Assembly (NCBI RefSeq): GCF_002811945.1
Contig: NZ_NPDX01000008.1
Location: 1 to 64,000 of the forward strand
Length of the DNA: 64,000 nt
Reading direction: 5' to 3'
DNA from: Leptospira harrisiae
Lineage (GTDB): Bacteria; Spirochaetota; Leptospiria; Leptospirales; Leptospiraceae
Position 1 is the stretch's first letter; each line of letters opens with the position of its first letter. Positions 9,883 through 18,778 of this stretch are shown piece after piece. The notes under the pieces were generated by a model. The model did no database searches. It was not told the origin of the DNA and saw nothing but the letters and a program-made list of their open reading frames with translations. A program made the position numbers and the translations under genes.

Positions 9883-11438
9883 TATATATTAGGAAATCTA
9901 ATTAAAATAGTTCTGTCAGAGTCCATTATATTCCCATGATTGTCTTTGATCCCAGAGCTCCCACCCTTAACCGTTATGGAATAGGTTGAGCCCTTGTCTA
10001 AACATTTGGCAACGGTACCAAACGCAGTGATGTTTGGTGCCAGAGGAGCCGGAGTTGCATTCACTGGATTTTCAAAGTATTCTTGGCAAACCCCAATTGC
10101 CTGGCCAAACTCCCGTCTTACAGTAAGGCGCAGAGAACTTAATAGAAGTTGACCATTCGCTGGCAAAGTCAAGCTACAAGTTGCGAAACTCTCACCGTAA
10201 CAGAATCTAAAGTATAAATTTTGATCGCATTCATTAGCTAATGCTGCACAAGGTGTAAGCGGTGGGGATATTATGTTTAATTGATAATCACGGAGTTCGT
10301 TTAGGAAGGCAGCGTCTGAATAGATTCCAAGTAGAAATATTTTTTGCGTGGAATCTCCGAGTGTTTTTATGTTATAATTATACGACTTCCTTAACCGATT
10401 GTTTTGAAAATCTACCACAGCATCACTGATTGTTAAATTATAAATTGTCACTGGATCTAAAGGTTCCAAAAATCGAATTTCAAAATTTGTTGGAGATATT
10501 TGTTTTAGGTTATAATTTTTCGAAGGTGTAATTCTAATGGCTCCTGCCAAGGGGATTGGCTGGACTGGTTCATTAAATATTAAGGTAAACACGTCATCTC
10601 GATTAAATCCTGTTTGGACTTGTATCTCATTAGCAATAAAGTTTGCTACCGATAGTGTTGCAATTGAAATTAAATCAGGAGATACCAAATCATCCCCTAC
10701 TGTAAATACAACATTCTGGGCTGAAGAAAGATCGTTTCCACTTTTATCACGTGCTGTTGTAGCAACACTGAGCGAGTATACTGTTCCAAAGTTTAGCGGA
10801 TATTTAGGGATGAATTGAAATGTTTGGTCGTTGTCGGAAATCACTGTATTGGGAATGTCAAACTCAACGGATGGACTTAGGGAAACGGCACCAAATACGG
10901 ACAATTTGTCCATAGGTTTGTCAAATTTTACCGTTACTAACGAATTAGGTGAAACTCCTACATCCCCATTTGCCGGAACTGTCTGAGTCACTTTTGGTTT
11001 ATTTAAGTCTGTAGAATAACTAAATCGAGACCTGTAGTCATCCAATAAATTTACTCCACCAACAGACTCCGCTTTGGACTTTCCAATACTAAAAATATAC
11101 ATTCCAGGATCTGATAACTTATTGTTGGGTGAAAAAACCATTAAGTTTCCGATCCAGGAGAAAGTTCCCCCCACTGCCGAACCATCTCGAATCAAACTAA
11201 AACCCGACTGAGTGAAAGTTTGATTCATTTCCTCTGAAAACAAAATGGATATTTTTGTGTCGGGGGAAATTCCAAGCGAACCATCGGCTGGATCAGCAAG
11301 GATGATCCTAGGCGGTGTCGAAGCCGGTAATAGAGATGTTGCCGGTAAAAAATCGAAAGGACCTTCCGCATTGTCTAACAACTGGCTACAAGATATTTCC
11401 AATAAAAAAACAAAAATAACAAATAGTCTAGTTACCAT
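9882..11438 (-). CDS. Lipoprotein with SbsA-type (Big_5) Ig-like domains
   Basis: The 518-residue protein has a lipoprotein signal (FLLEISCSQ). Three tandem Ig-like modules follow, each opening with a PADGSLGISPDTKISILFSE-type strand, then the signature of sign-paired FSEEM / FDKPM and a final beta strand. They lie at about residues 45-150, 153-250 and 255-360. This is the SbsA/Big_5 Ig-like domain, usually found in S-layer and exported surface proteins. The C-terminal 150 residues contain several cysteines (CAALANECDQ, CYGESFATC), probably disulphide-linked. It overlaps the neighbouring Ig-like gene by 11 bases and pump B by one, so it is co-translated with an RND exporter. A structural or substrate-binding surface role is plausible but unproven. 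Confidence 0.85.
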   Translation of the reverse strand: MVTRLFVIFVFLLEISCSQLLDNAEGPFDFLPATSLLPASTPPRIILADPADGSLGISPDTKISILFSEEMNQTFTQSGFSLIRDGSAVGGTFSWIGNLMVFSPNNKLSDPGMYIFSIGKSKAESVGGVNLLDDYRSRFSYSTDLNKPKVTQTVPANGDVGVSPNSLVTVKFDKPMDKLSVFGAVSLSPSVEFDIPNTVISDNDQTFQFIPKYPLNFGTVYSLSVATTARDKSGNDLSSAQNVVFTVGDDLVSPDLISIATLSVANFIANEIQVQTGFNRDDVFTLIFNEPVQPIPLAGAIRITPSKNYNLKQISPTNFEIRFLEPLDPVTIYNLTISDAVVDFQNNRLRKSYNYNIKTLGDSTQKIFLLGIYSDAAFLNELRDYQLNIISPPLTPCAALANECDQNLYFRFCYGESFATCSLTLPANGQLLLSSLRLTVRREFGQAIGVCQEYFENPVNATPAPLAPNITAFGTVAKCLDKGSTYSITVKGGSSGIKDNHGNIMDSDRTILIRFPNI

Positions 11439-13005
11439 AGAAAATAAACTCCAAATCCTTAGGTAAATAATTCTCGTTTAAGTCATGGAGGCCATTCGGA
11501 CCTCCGGCAATTTTAAAAACATACCTAACTTCGTTCCCAGAAATTCCGCCTAACCTAACTTTAATTCGCTGGGGATTTAGGCTTGGCTGATAATCCACTT
11601 GTTGAACAAAAATGCTAGAGGTTACAGGACCACCTGACAAGTAATTAACGCTAATTGTATTGAGTAGGCTATTATCTCCTGTCAGCTTTAATTTTTGACC
11701 TCCAGCAGTTTGCAGAACTATCTCAACTTCATATTGATCCGGACAAGTATATCTCGGTCTAAATTCATAAGCAAAAGATGGATCTATCGGCATATTAATC
11801 GTTTGGTCCACTGCGGTCTCTAAAGTGCATAGTGTTGGTGCCGTAAACGATCTGCCCAGAATTTGGAGCGGAGTGATATTTACACTTGTTATTGGGTCAT
11901 CCACTAAGAAATCAACCGTATGCGATTGATTCATGCCTACTCCACTTGCACTAGTGAAATCCCGACTAATGGACAAACGATACTGCTGTCCTGTGACCAG
12001 CGGCGAGGAGGGAGTGAATTTAAGAAGTTGGCTACCAGTCCATACGAAAGACCCATTAATGCCAGGAGAGAAGCGAATTTCTCCATTGATATTTTTCATG
12101 GCCATCGGAGTGGAAAAATTAAAATTAAATATATCAAACTTAGAAGCACCTGTAAAACTATTGACAAACGGATCTGGGTTCAACGTCCCCCAGTTTGTCA
12201 AAGGCGCAGTCACTGTGGCCCCAGTCACTGTGACAGTTGGAACGACCAAGGTGGTTGCTGTGGAAAAAGCAACTAGGTATTCTTTATCCAGTGCAATGCC
12301 AAGTGCACTTTTTGCATTTACATTGACTCGCAAACGATAGGTTGCCCCTAAATTTAAGGGAGACTTCAATCGCAATGTTAACTCGCGAAAACTGGAATCC
12401 CAAATGGGAGTGAACAAGGCACTTGCTCCTTCAATGGTTACCGCATTATTTGTGCTAACTGGATCCATAGGTTGCGAAAATTGAACCAATAGATCAGAAT
12501 TGACAGGCCAACCTAATTGTAATTCTCCGCTGAGCGGAGGATTTGTAGCGACTACTGTTGGTGCTCCACCAACACCAATTGTGTAAAAACTAGAAATAAA
12601 ATTTTTAGCCATTCTATTTCCATCTTTGTCTTTTGTGCTACTTGCATTAAAACTGATCTCATACTTTTTCCCTTGTGTTAAACCAGCGGAAAAGTTTAAA
12701 ATCAATCGAGTATCGAACACCCAAGAGGGAGTGAATGAAGTATTCCCACCTGGTGCGGAAATACTAATGGCTGACTCAACCAATGATCGATCCATTGGTT
12801 TTGAAAAATCGATAATGATCGGCGAATCAACTTTCACCTGACTTGCTTCAGGTGCAGGATTGATAAACAAGACTTTTGGATAAACAAACCCATCTTCAAT
12901 CTGTGCACCAAGTAACCCTAATACATCGGCTTCATTTGGTATTTTATTACATTGCAAGAACAGAAGAAAAAAACTGAAAATGCTAACGACCATTACCCTT
13001 ATCAT
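11428..13005 (-). CDS. Lipoprotein with SbsA-type (Big_5) Ig-like domains, paralogue of the next gene
   Basis: The 525-residue paralogue of the adjacent Ig-like lipoprotein has a signal peptide ending FLLFLQCNK. Big_5 modules begin with INPAPEASQVKVDSPIIIDF and SKPMDRS, then ATNPPLSGELQLGWPVNSDL with FSQPMDPV, and a third with NFSTPMAMKN. The C-terminal part carries paired cysteines (TLCTLETAVD ... YTCPDQ) and beta-rich sequence. The start ATG overlaps the stop of the TPR lipoprotein by four bases (ATGA). The two Ig-like proteins may form one surface or periplasmic assembly with the RND pair. What they bind is not visible from the sequence. Confidence 0.85.
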   Translation of the reverse strand: MIRVMVVSIFSFFLLFLQCNKIPNEADVLGLLGAQIEDGFVYPKVLFINPAPEASQVKVDSPIIIDFSKPMDRSLVESAISISAPGGNTSFTPSWVFDTRLILNFSAGLTQGKKYEISFNASSTKDKDGNRMAKNFISSFYTIGVGGAPTVVATNPPLSGELQLGWPVNSDLLVQFSQPMDPVSTNNAVTIEGASALFTPIWDSSFRELTLRLKSPLNLGATYRLRVNVNAKSALGIALDKEYLVAFSTATTLVVPTVTVTGATVTAPLTNWGTLNPDPFVNSFTGASKFDIFNFNFSTPMAMKNINGEIRFSPGINGSFVWTGSQLLKFTPSSPLVTGQQYRLSISRDFTSASGVGMNQSHTVDFLVDDPITSVNITPLQILGRSFTAPTLCTLETAVDQTINMPIDPSFAYEFRPRYTCPDQYEVEIVLQTAGGQKLKLTGDNSLLNTISVNYLSGGPVTSSIFVQQVDYQPSLNPQRIKVRLGGISGNEVRYVFKIAGGPNGLHDLNENYLPKDLEFIFYGN

Positions 13006-13601
13006 TTTCTTTTCGACTTCCTCGCTACTTCTGGTACTGGCGCCGGTGTTTTTGATTCAGACGTAGGATTCAACCCTGCATTTCTATAAATCTCATTGAG
13101 ATCTCTTTGAATTTTCTCTGACCTTTTTGCAATCTCAATCCCATGCGAGTATTGGATCAGCGCATCTTTAACATTCCCTTCTTGTTCAAACAGTTTTCCC
13201 AAATAATAATGTGCATCGATTTGATTATCATCAAATTGAATTGCCATTGATAATTTCTGCTTAGCGTCATCACGTTTAGAAGAATCTAACATATATATTT
13301 TGCCGAGCCAAGTTAAAGAGGTTGCGTTCCCCGGGAAATCATCTAATAGATCTTGAAAGGTTTCTGTTGCGTTTTCATGTTTCCCAAGATAATACTCGGT
13401 TTTTCCTTTCATTAATCGAGCAGATACAAAACTATCATCCGCCTTTACAGCATTTGAAAACTCAGCCAAGGCTTTCTCCAAACTTTTTTTGGAATAAAAG
13501 TCAACCCCTTTGGAGTATGAAGAAATTGCGTCTTCTCGATTTTTACAGCTTAACGTCAAAAACAATAAAACAAAAATTACGTGATATATTTTAATGCTCA
13601 T
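13002..13601 (-). CDS. TPR-repeat lipoprotein
   Basis: The 199-residue protein has a lipoprotein signal (LLFLTLSCKN) followed by four to five tetratricopeptide repeats: YSKGVDFYSKKSLEKALAEF, then one each around ARLMKGKTEYYLGKHENA, LTWLGKIYMLDSSKRDDA and AHYYLGKLFEQEGNVKDALI. The tail is basic and proline-rich (TPAPVPEVARKSKRK). TPR proteins of this kind act as scaffolds for multi-protein envelope complexes. It overlaps the following Ig-like gene by four bases and abuts the preceding lipoprotein, inside the RND operon. The scaffold role is inferred from the fold. Confidence 0.85.
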   Translation of the reverse strand: MSIKIYHVIFVLLFLTLSCKNREDAISSYSKGVDFYSKKSLEKALAEFSNAVKADDSFVSARLMKGKTEYYLGKHENATETFQDLLDDFPGNATSLTWLGKIYMLDSSKRDDAKQKLSMAIQFDDNQIDAHYYLGKLFEQEGNVKDALIQYSHGIEIAKRSEKIQRDLNEIYRNAGLNPTSESKTPAPVPEVARKSKRK

Positions 13602-14206
13602 TAGGGAATTATTGTAACCTTATTTCGTTCTTTAATTTTTGCTAATATAACCTTTGCTTCTTCCGCTCTGTTTTTTGCTGATAGTTCTAATTTTCTCCAA
13701 TAGATAAATTCTTTTAGAACCACCTTTTCCGATTCGGTAAGATTTTCTTTTTTTAAAATTCCTGTCTCTTTTAGTTTAGATAAGATTTCTGTTTCATTCG
13801 CGATCTCGTCAGAAATTTTTAATCCACCCGTTTTCTCAAAAATATAGAAATCCAATATCCCTTTCACTAAATATGGTTTTATAAATTCTCGAAAAGACTG
13901 ACTCGAAAAATCGATTTCTCCGATAGCTTCCGATAAGAGAATAGACTCATTGATATAATTCTCGAGATAAAGCCTCGCTTCTTCAGGGTTGAACAAAGGT
14001 GGCTTTTTCTCAAAATATAATCTAAGATTCCTCACATACTCTTTATATGCATCTTTTGAAAATCGTTTCTCACCTACTAAAAAAAGAGCCGGCTCACCAA
14101 CTCTTTCATTCAGTATACTTTCCGCAAAACCTTGTATATTCTTATTGCCCTTACAGGAACATAGAGCTGTAATGCATATTGAAAGAATTACAACTTTTGA
14201 GTTCAT
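13601..14206 (-). CDS. Small helical lipoprotein, possibly SurA-N-like
   Basis: The 201-residue protein has a signal ending ITALCSCKG, a lipobox-type site. The mature part is predicted mostly helical and charged. Residues about 40-125 (VGEKRFSKDAYKEYVRNL ... ARLYLENYINESILLSEAI) recall the N-terminal chaperone segment of SurA/PrsA-type peptidyl-prolyl isomerases, but no isomerase domain follows. A chaperone for outer-membrane or secreted cargo of the same operon would fit. This is a guess from weak resemblance. It shares one base with the next gene (stop and start meet) and overlaps the upstream TPR gene by four bases. Confidence 0.65.
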   Translation of the reverse strand: MNSKVVILSICITALCSCKGNKNIQGFAESILNERVGEPALFLVGEKRFSKDAYKEYVRNLRLYFEKKPPLFNPEEARLYLENYINESILLSEAIGEIDFSSQSFREFIKPYLVKGILDFYIFEKTGGLKISDEIANETEILSKLKETGILKKENLTESEKVVLKEFIYWRKLELSAKNRAEEAKVILAKIKERNKVTIIP

Positions 14207-14790
14207 TTACTTAACTCTGAAATTCTAATCTTTGCATCTTGAACTGGTTGTTTCATTTCAGGAGATGCAATTTTTATAAAAATTTCAAAGGATTCGATGG
14301 CTTTTTTCTTATCACCCTTTCTCATATACATTAATGCAAGATTATATCTCGCTTCTGGAAAATCAGGGTTATTTTCAGTTGCAGTCTTATAATATTCTAA
14401 TGCCTTTGCGACATTATCCTTTTTTTGGAACAGAACCCCTAAATTATAGTGAGCTCTAAAAAAGTCTGGGTTGATTTCCAACGATTTTTTAAAATAAGTT
14501 TCTGCTTTTTCCTCATCTTTGAGCAAGAGATAAGTAAACCCAACATTATTAGGATATTCTGGCGACAAAGGATCCTTATCATGCGCTGATTCAAATTTCT
14601 TTCTAGCATCAAGTACTTCACCTCTTTGAAGTAATCCAATACCATCAGAGTTGAGTTTTACTGCCTCGGATACATCTTTCAATTTACTTTCCTCGCTTTG
14701 TGCGCAAACACTAGTGAATGACAACACAATCAAAGAAACAAGAACAAGTGTTAGAGCTTTCAAATATTTTACCATTTCCATTTTGGCCAA
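14203..14790 (-). CDS. Exported TPR-repeat protein, first gene of the RND/Ig operon
   Basis: The 195-residue protein has an N-terminal signal (KALTLVLVSLIVLSFTSVCA) and four TPR units with canonical spacing: VKLNSDGIGLLQRGEVLDA, PNNVGFTYLLLKDEEKAETY, AHYNLGVLFQKKDNVAKALE and ARYNLALMYMRKGDKKKAI. ATG codons at 14790 and a few codons downstream (MEMVKYL, MVKYL) are alternative starts; the signal peptide is intact in all of them. It opens the coupled series of seven genes leading to the two RND pumps and diverges from the MORN gene at 14873, so the promoter should lie in the roughly 80-base gap. Confidence 0.82.
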   Translation of the reverse strand: MAKMEMVKYLKALTLVLVSLIVLSFTSVCAQSEESKLKDVSEAVKLNSDGIGLLQRGEVLDARKKFESAHDKDPLSPEYPNNVGFTYLLLKDEEKAETYFKKSLEINPDFFRAHYNLGVLFQKKDNVAKALEYYKTATENNPDFPEARYNLALMYMRKGDKKKAIESFEIFIKIASPEMKQPVQDAKIRISELSK

Positions 14791-14872
14791 GTTAATCTAA
14801 TCATCGTATTGCGAAAGTACTAATCTTTAATTTTATTTGACAACAGAGAATATAACCACAACCTAACAAACA

Positions 14873-15505
14873 ATGAAATTCTTTCAATTCTCGCTTAAAA
14901 AAAGACACCTAATTTTCGCTACATTTACGCTTATTCTATTTCTTGCTGGAGCAATTTTTTATGTCACTTATAACAGAGGCAAATGTTCATCAGGCGATTG
15001 TAATACAGGTTTTGGTGTTTTAGAGCTGAAGGATGGCACCTACTACGCTGGTGGATTTTTGAATCACAGGTTCCACGATTTCGGAATATTAAAACACATC
15101 AGTGGCGAAAAGTACGAAGGGTACTGGCACAGAGGTGAAAAAAATGGCAAGGGAAAGATATTTTATGCGGATGGTGCTTTTTACGAAGGGAATTTTAGAA
15201 GGAATATAAAACATGGTGAAGGGTATTATGTTTGGTCCGATGGTACAAAAATATCCGGCTTCTTTGTTGATGGTGAACCCCAAGGAAAATGTACATTAAC
15301 ACTACCTAATAAATTAATTCTCGTTGGTGAATACGACCGCGGGATTGTAATCAATGGAGAAGGGATTTATATTTATGACGACCAGTCTCGATACATTGGC
15401 AATTGGAAAAATGGTAAAAGAGAAGGTAAAGGCACAATGCTTTCTCCTTCTGGCGAAATACTTAAAGCTGGCACGTGGAAAAGCGATCACTTCCAGGGCC
15501 CATAA
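14873..15505 (+). CDS. Membrane-anchored MORN-repeat protein
   Basis: The 210-residue protein has one N-terminal transmembrane helix (about residues 13-33) and then about six MORN repeats, recognisable by YEGYWHRGEKNGKGKIFY, YEGNFRRNIKHGEGYYVW and YIGNWKNGKREGKGTM. The repeats form a beta-hairpin meander often involved in protein or lipid contacts, and are not catalytic here. A CSSGDCNTGFG segment between the TM helix and the repeats could hold a disulphide, which would place the repeats in the periplasm. A TTGACA hexamer about 30 bases upstream is a possible promoter element, without a convincing -10. The gene is convergent with the Amt-cyclase gene. Confidence 0.85.
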   Translation: MKFFQFSLKKRHLIFATFTLILFLAGAIFYVTYNRGKCSSGDCNTGFGVLELKDGTYYAGGFLNHRFHDFGILKHISGEKYEGYWHRGEKNGKGKIFYADGAFYEGNFRRNIKHGEGYYVWSDGTKISGFFVDGEPQGKCTLTLPNKLILVGEYDRGIVINGEGIYIYDDQSRYIGNWKNGKREGKGTMLSPSGEILKAGTWKSDHFQGP

Positions 15506-15551
15506 CAATCTCTAATCCTAATAAAACCAAAGATCTTGTAACAAAAAAACC

Positions 15552-15591
15552 TTACGATTCAAATCTCTTAAAAAATAGATCAGAATCGTAA
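15552..15591. terminator. Hairpin between convergent MORN and Amt-cyclase genes
   Basis: TTACGATTC at 15552-15560 pairs with GAATCGTAA at 15583-15591, and a shorter ATCT/AGAT pairing lies inside the loop. The hairpin sits between two convergent stop codons (15505 and 15600), so it may act as a bidirectional terminator, although no clean U-tract follows it. Confidence 0.45.
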
Positions 15592-15599
15592 ATTAATTT

Positions 15600-17690
15600 C
15601 TATGTCGCAAACTGGAAATACGGCAAACTATCTTCCGGCTCACGTATCCTTTGTTTAACGAGGAAGGTTTTAATTTTTCCTTTTCCCTTTACGTCGATTT
15701 CGCCTCTCTCTTCCAAATCAAAATCGGATTTGATTAAATCCGCTGTCGATTCCGTGATTTGAATTTCATTTGGTAGGCCATGTGACTCCATCCGGGAAGC
15801 AAGATTCACCGCATCTCCCCAAATATCATATATAAATTTTTTTGTTCCAATCACACCCGCAACAACAGGTCCAGTATTGATCCCAATCCGCATGGCAAGT
15901 TTGGTGCCACTTTTCCCAAGCCTCAGCCGAGATAAAAGAGATTTCATATCCCATGCCATATGAACAGCTAACAATGAATGGTATTGGTCAGGAGCTGGCA
16001 AACCGGCAACTGCCATATACGCATCTCCTATGGTTTTTATTTTTTCTAAACGATATTTCTCTGCAAGAACATCAAAATAAGAAAAAATTTCATTTAAGAT
16101 ACGAACCACAGCTTCAGGTCTCATTCCCGATGAAATTTGTGTAAATCCAACAATGTCTGCAAATAGAACGGAAACCTCTGGATAACTGTTTGCAATCAAA
16201 CCTTGTTTTTCTTTTAACTCTTCTGCAATTGATTTTGGCAATACATTTAACAAGAGTTTTTCGGCTCTTTCTTGTTCGTTGCGTACCTTTTCGTATGCAT
16301 TTGCAATTTCAATCCGAGAGTCTTCATTTTCTTTTAATGTGGAACGTACTTTTCCAAGAACCAAGTTATATCGTTCCGCAATTTGGCCTACTTCTGTAAA
16401 AGGTTCAACTGGCACATCAAGTGTTAAATCTCCAGTTTTATGTTGGTAATCCATAGATAAAAAGAGATCTATCAATTCTGTTGTTGCTTTGTGTTCCGAA
16501 ATGTTCAAACCCATCCGTTCTTCTGTTTCATCAACTCTTAGATGGTAAATTCGATTGAGACCTTTAAATATTAAATAAGATACAGAAAAAGCAAAAAGGC
16601 CTACAACAAAGGCACCCAAAATTTGAATGAGAAGAAAGTCTCCTCTTCCGTTCGTTGCACCTAAGCTCTCAATGTCACCGAAAATTCCTACTGCCAATGT
16701 CCCCCAAAGCCCACCAACGAGATGGACGGGAACGGCACCTACAGCATCATCAATTTTCCATCTTTCGAGTAATTTCTCAGCAGGAATCGTCAGTGCACCT
16801 GCGATCATTCCAATCACCGCTGCCTGCGCAGGTTCCACACAATCTGCACTCGCAGTGATTGCGACAAGACCCGCCAAAGACCCGTTTAGTGGGGAAATTG
16901 CCTCAGGATACCCTTTCACAAGCCAAGTTAAAAATAATGCGACCAACATTGAAAATCCAGAAGCGATGATAGTGTTTAATATAACAATAGGAACCGATCC
17001 ATTGAATGCTAATGTACTGCCGCCATTAAATCCCATCCAACCAAACCAGAGAATAATTCCACCTAACATGGCTAATGGAAGATTACTTCCTGTGACAGTT
17101 TTGGAAGGTTCGCCAATTTTAAATCTTCCGAGTCTTGGTCCAACAACAAGAAGCAAAGCCAAAGAAACCCATCCACCAACACTATGAACTTGTGTGGATC
17201 CTGCAAAATCATGAAACCCTAGTTTTTCTAACCAACCTTCGGATGTCTCTGTGAATGTTCCGCCCCATACCCAGTGACCAACGATAGGATAAATAATACC
17301 AGAGATAAGAGCTGTAGCAAGGAGGTATGATGGAAACTTTAAACGTTCTGCGACGGCACCTGAAACAATGGTAGATGCAGTTCCACAAAACATTAGCTGA
17401 AACAAAAAGAAAGTAGGAGGCCAAGCATTGTCTTTAGGAAAGTTTGGTAAAAATAAATTTGAACCTATTAAACCATAGATAGAAGAACCAAACATGATTC
17501 CAAATCCAAACAAATAAAATAGAAGAGTTGCCACTCCGAAATCAGCAATGTTTTTAATCGCAACATTGATTGAGTTTTTTGCTCGAGTCAAACCAGACTC
17601 CAAAACCAAAAATCCACCTTGCATCATTAACACAAGACCCGAACACACAAGTACCCATAAAATATCTAATAGATTTTTTTGAACCGACAT
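15600..17690 (-). CDS. Ammonium transporter fused to a class III adenylate cyclase
   Basis: In this 696-residue fusion, residues about 5-385 are an Amt/MEP/Rh transporter. HDFAGSTQVHSVGG carries the equivalents of AmtB D160 and H168 (D161, H169), and VPVHLVGG carries the second pore histidine (H323). Residues about 385-500 are a HAMP-like and helical linker (FTEVGQIAERYN). Residues about 505-680 are a class III cyclase: metal aspartates D512 (FADIVGF) and D556 (IGDAYM), purine-selecting K552 (KIKTIG) and D622 (YDIWGD), N629 and R633. The K/D pair is the ATP-specific combination, so cAMP production is predicted. The layout suggests an ammonium-sensing cyclase, with or without transport. No PII gene is adjacent. 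Confidence 0.93.
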   Translation of the reverse strand: MSVQKNLLDILWVLVCSGLVLMMQGGFLVLESGLTRAKNSINVAIKNIADFGVATLLFYLFGFGIMFGSSIYGLIGSNLFLPNFPKDNAWPPTFFLFQLMFCGTASTIVSGAVAERLKFPSYLLATALISGIIYPIVGHWVWGGTFTETSEGWLEKLGFHDFAGSTQVHSVGGWVSLALLLVVGPRLGRFKIGEPSKTVTGSNLPLAMLGGIILWFGWMGFNGGSTLAFNGSVPIVILNTIIASGFSMLVALFLTWLVKGYPEAISPLNGSLAGLVAITASADCVEPAQAAVIGMIAGALTIPAEKLLERWKIDDAVGAVPVHLVGGLWGTLAVGIFGDIESLGATNGRGDFLLIQILGAFVVGLFAFSVSYLIFKGLNRIYHLRVDETEERMGLNISEHKATTELIDLFLSMDYQHKTGDLTLDVPVEPFTEVGQIAERYNLVLGKVRSTLKENEDSRIEIANAYEKVRNEQERAEKLLLNVLPKSIAEELKEKQGLIANSYPEVSVLFADIVGFTQISSGMRPEAVVRILNEIFSYFDVLAEKYRLEKIKTIGDAYMAVAGLPAPDQYHSLLAVHMAWDMKSLLSRLRLGKSGTKLAMRIGINTGPVVAGVIGTKKFIYDIWGDAVNLASRMESHGLPNEIQITESTADLIKSDFDLEERGEIDVKGKGKIKTFLVKQRIREPEDSLPYFQFAT

Positions 17691-17795
17691 CCCCTACCCT
17701 CAAAATCAAATTCCGCTATTTGAATGACTTAAATAGATTTGATTCTATGATCATTACGATTATTTTTAGATCAGCAAGTCGAATTCTAAGGAATA

Positions 17796-18357
17796 TCACC
17801 TAACAATCATTTTAAAAAATATACCAGAAGTACCAAAACTAAATGTTTTGTTTATAAGATAAGCAACTTGCTTGTTATTTATTCCCAGCGCCACCGATCG
17901 CAGCGGAAATCCTTTCGCTTGCGAAAGATTGGAGCGAAGAGCGGGATCGTGCCTTAATGAGATATTTGTCACCAAACAATTTCGAGGCGCCCAAAGGAAA
18001 AGAAAGATCGCTATTTTGTTTTTTTTTAATAAATGGCGTGACTCTTTCAAAAAAACGTAAGTTGGTCCTATTGCGATTGATGCAAAAACAAATGTTCCAC
18101 CTAATGCAGTTAATGCGTTTGAAGTTTCCTCATAACAAAGCCAGATTCTGGATCAGCGATGTTTTCGTTAGAAACAAAACCAGAAACAAGACGGGATTCT
18201 TTGGAATTTCGAAAGAATTCATCGCAGAAAAAACTTCGATATTCCCAATCATCTGAAGAATTAATGACAAGAAGAGTGGAAAATGTCGCCGTAAATACAA
18301 CCATCAATAAAAGAAAAAATAAGTAGCAAAAGAGAAAGATGATTTAGAAAGTTTCAT
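17796..18357 (-). pseudogene. Decayed two-TM membrane-protein gene with two frameshifts
   Basis: From ATG at 18357, preceded by AAGGAA on the minus strand, an open frame reads MKLSKSSFSFATYFFF and stops after 16 codons. Shifting frame there continues as a transmembrane segment (VVFTATFSTLLVINSSDDWE) and about 50 more residues ending at a stop near 18110. Restoring one T in GTTATGAG (about 18132) continues the frame as YEETSNALTALGGTF, VFASIAIGPTYVFLKESR and on to a stop at 17796. The reconstructed product is a small two-TM protein of unknown family. Its 3' part is replaced by the dispersed repeat at 17896-17942. Sequencing error could mimic one frameshift; two make decay more likely. Confidence 0.5.
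17896..17942 (+). repeat. Dispersed imperfect-palindrome repeat, copy 1
   Basis: A 47-base element begins GATCGCAGCGGAAATCC, has a central hairpin CTTTCG-CTTG-CGAAAG, and ends ATTGGAGCGAAGAGC. The same element occurs inverted at 38694-38741, differing mainly in the hairpin loop. Flanking GGCGCC-like sequences (AGCGCC at 17887, GGCGCC near 17985) may mark the limits of a larger unit. It lies in the decayed gene region and is richer in G+C than its surroundings. Confidence 0.7.
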
Positions 18358-18438
18358 CAATGTAATTTCCTTTTCTATTTGTTTTTGATCGATTGAACTG
18401 CACTGGTTCAAAATCAGGTAACTTTATACTAAAAAATT

Positions 18439-18666
18439 ATGAAACTGACTGTAAAGGTAAAACCAAATAACAAAAAACCAGGATTAGAATTTATATCGGA
18501 AACAGAATGTATTGCGCGATTGAAATCGCCACCCATAGACGGAAAAGCAAACGAAGAATTAATCGAGGTGCTTTCCGACCACTTCCGCGTTCCCAAAAAA
18601 AACATAAGTATTTTGTCAGGAGCTTCATCCAAATCAAAATTGGTTTCCATCCTTCCCAAAGATTGA
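18439..18666 (+). CDS. DUF167/YggU-family protein (UPF0235)
   Basis: The 75-residue protein closely follows the DUF167 pattern: KLTVKVKPNNKK at the start, then ARLKSPPIDGKANEELIEVL, and a C-terminal ILSGASSKSKLVSIL. The family (E. coli YggU type) is a small alpha/beta fold of unknown biochemical role found in most bacteria and in eukaryotes. Its length matches the compact members of the family. It stands alone between the decayed gene and an ABC exporter operon. Confidence 0.85.
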   Translation: MKLTVKVKPNNKKPGLEFISETECIARLKSPPIDGKANEELIEVLSDHFRVPKKNISILSGASSKSKLVSILPKD

Positions 18667-18778
18667 GAAACATCAATCAATCAATCACACCAAAATCTCT
18701 CAATTTTTCTGTTCACAGATTCTTAGTAAATTGATAGATTTGTAAAATTAAGCGTTCCTTTTGCATCTATGGTATCGA

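Noticed and set aside
14837..14872. TTGACA promoter before the MORN gene
   Set aside because: No convincing -10 element at 16-18 bases spacing was found, so it is not listed as a promoter.
17872..18256. Short plus-strand frames across the repeat region
   Set aside because: They run through the palindromic repeat and antisense to the frameshifted gene, with no ribosome site or family resemblance.
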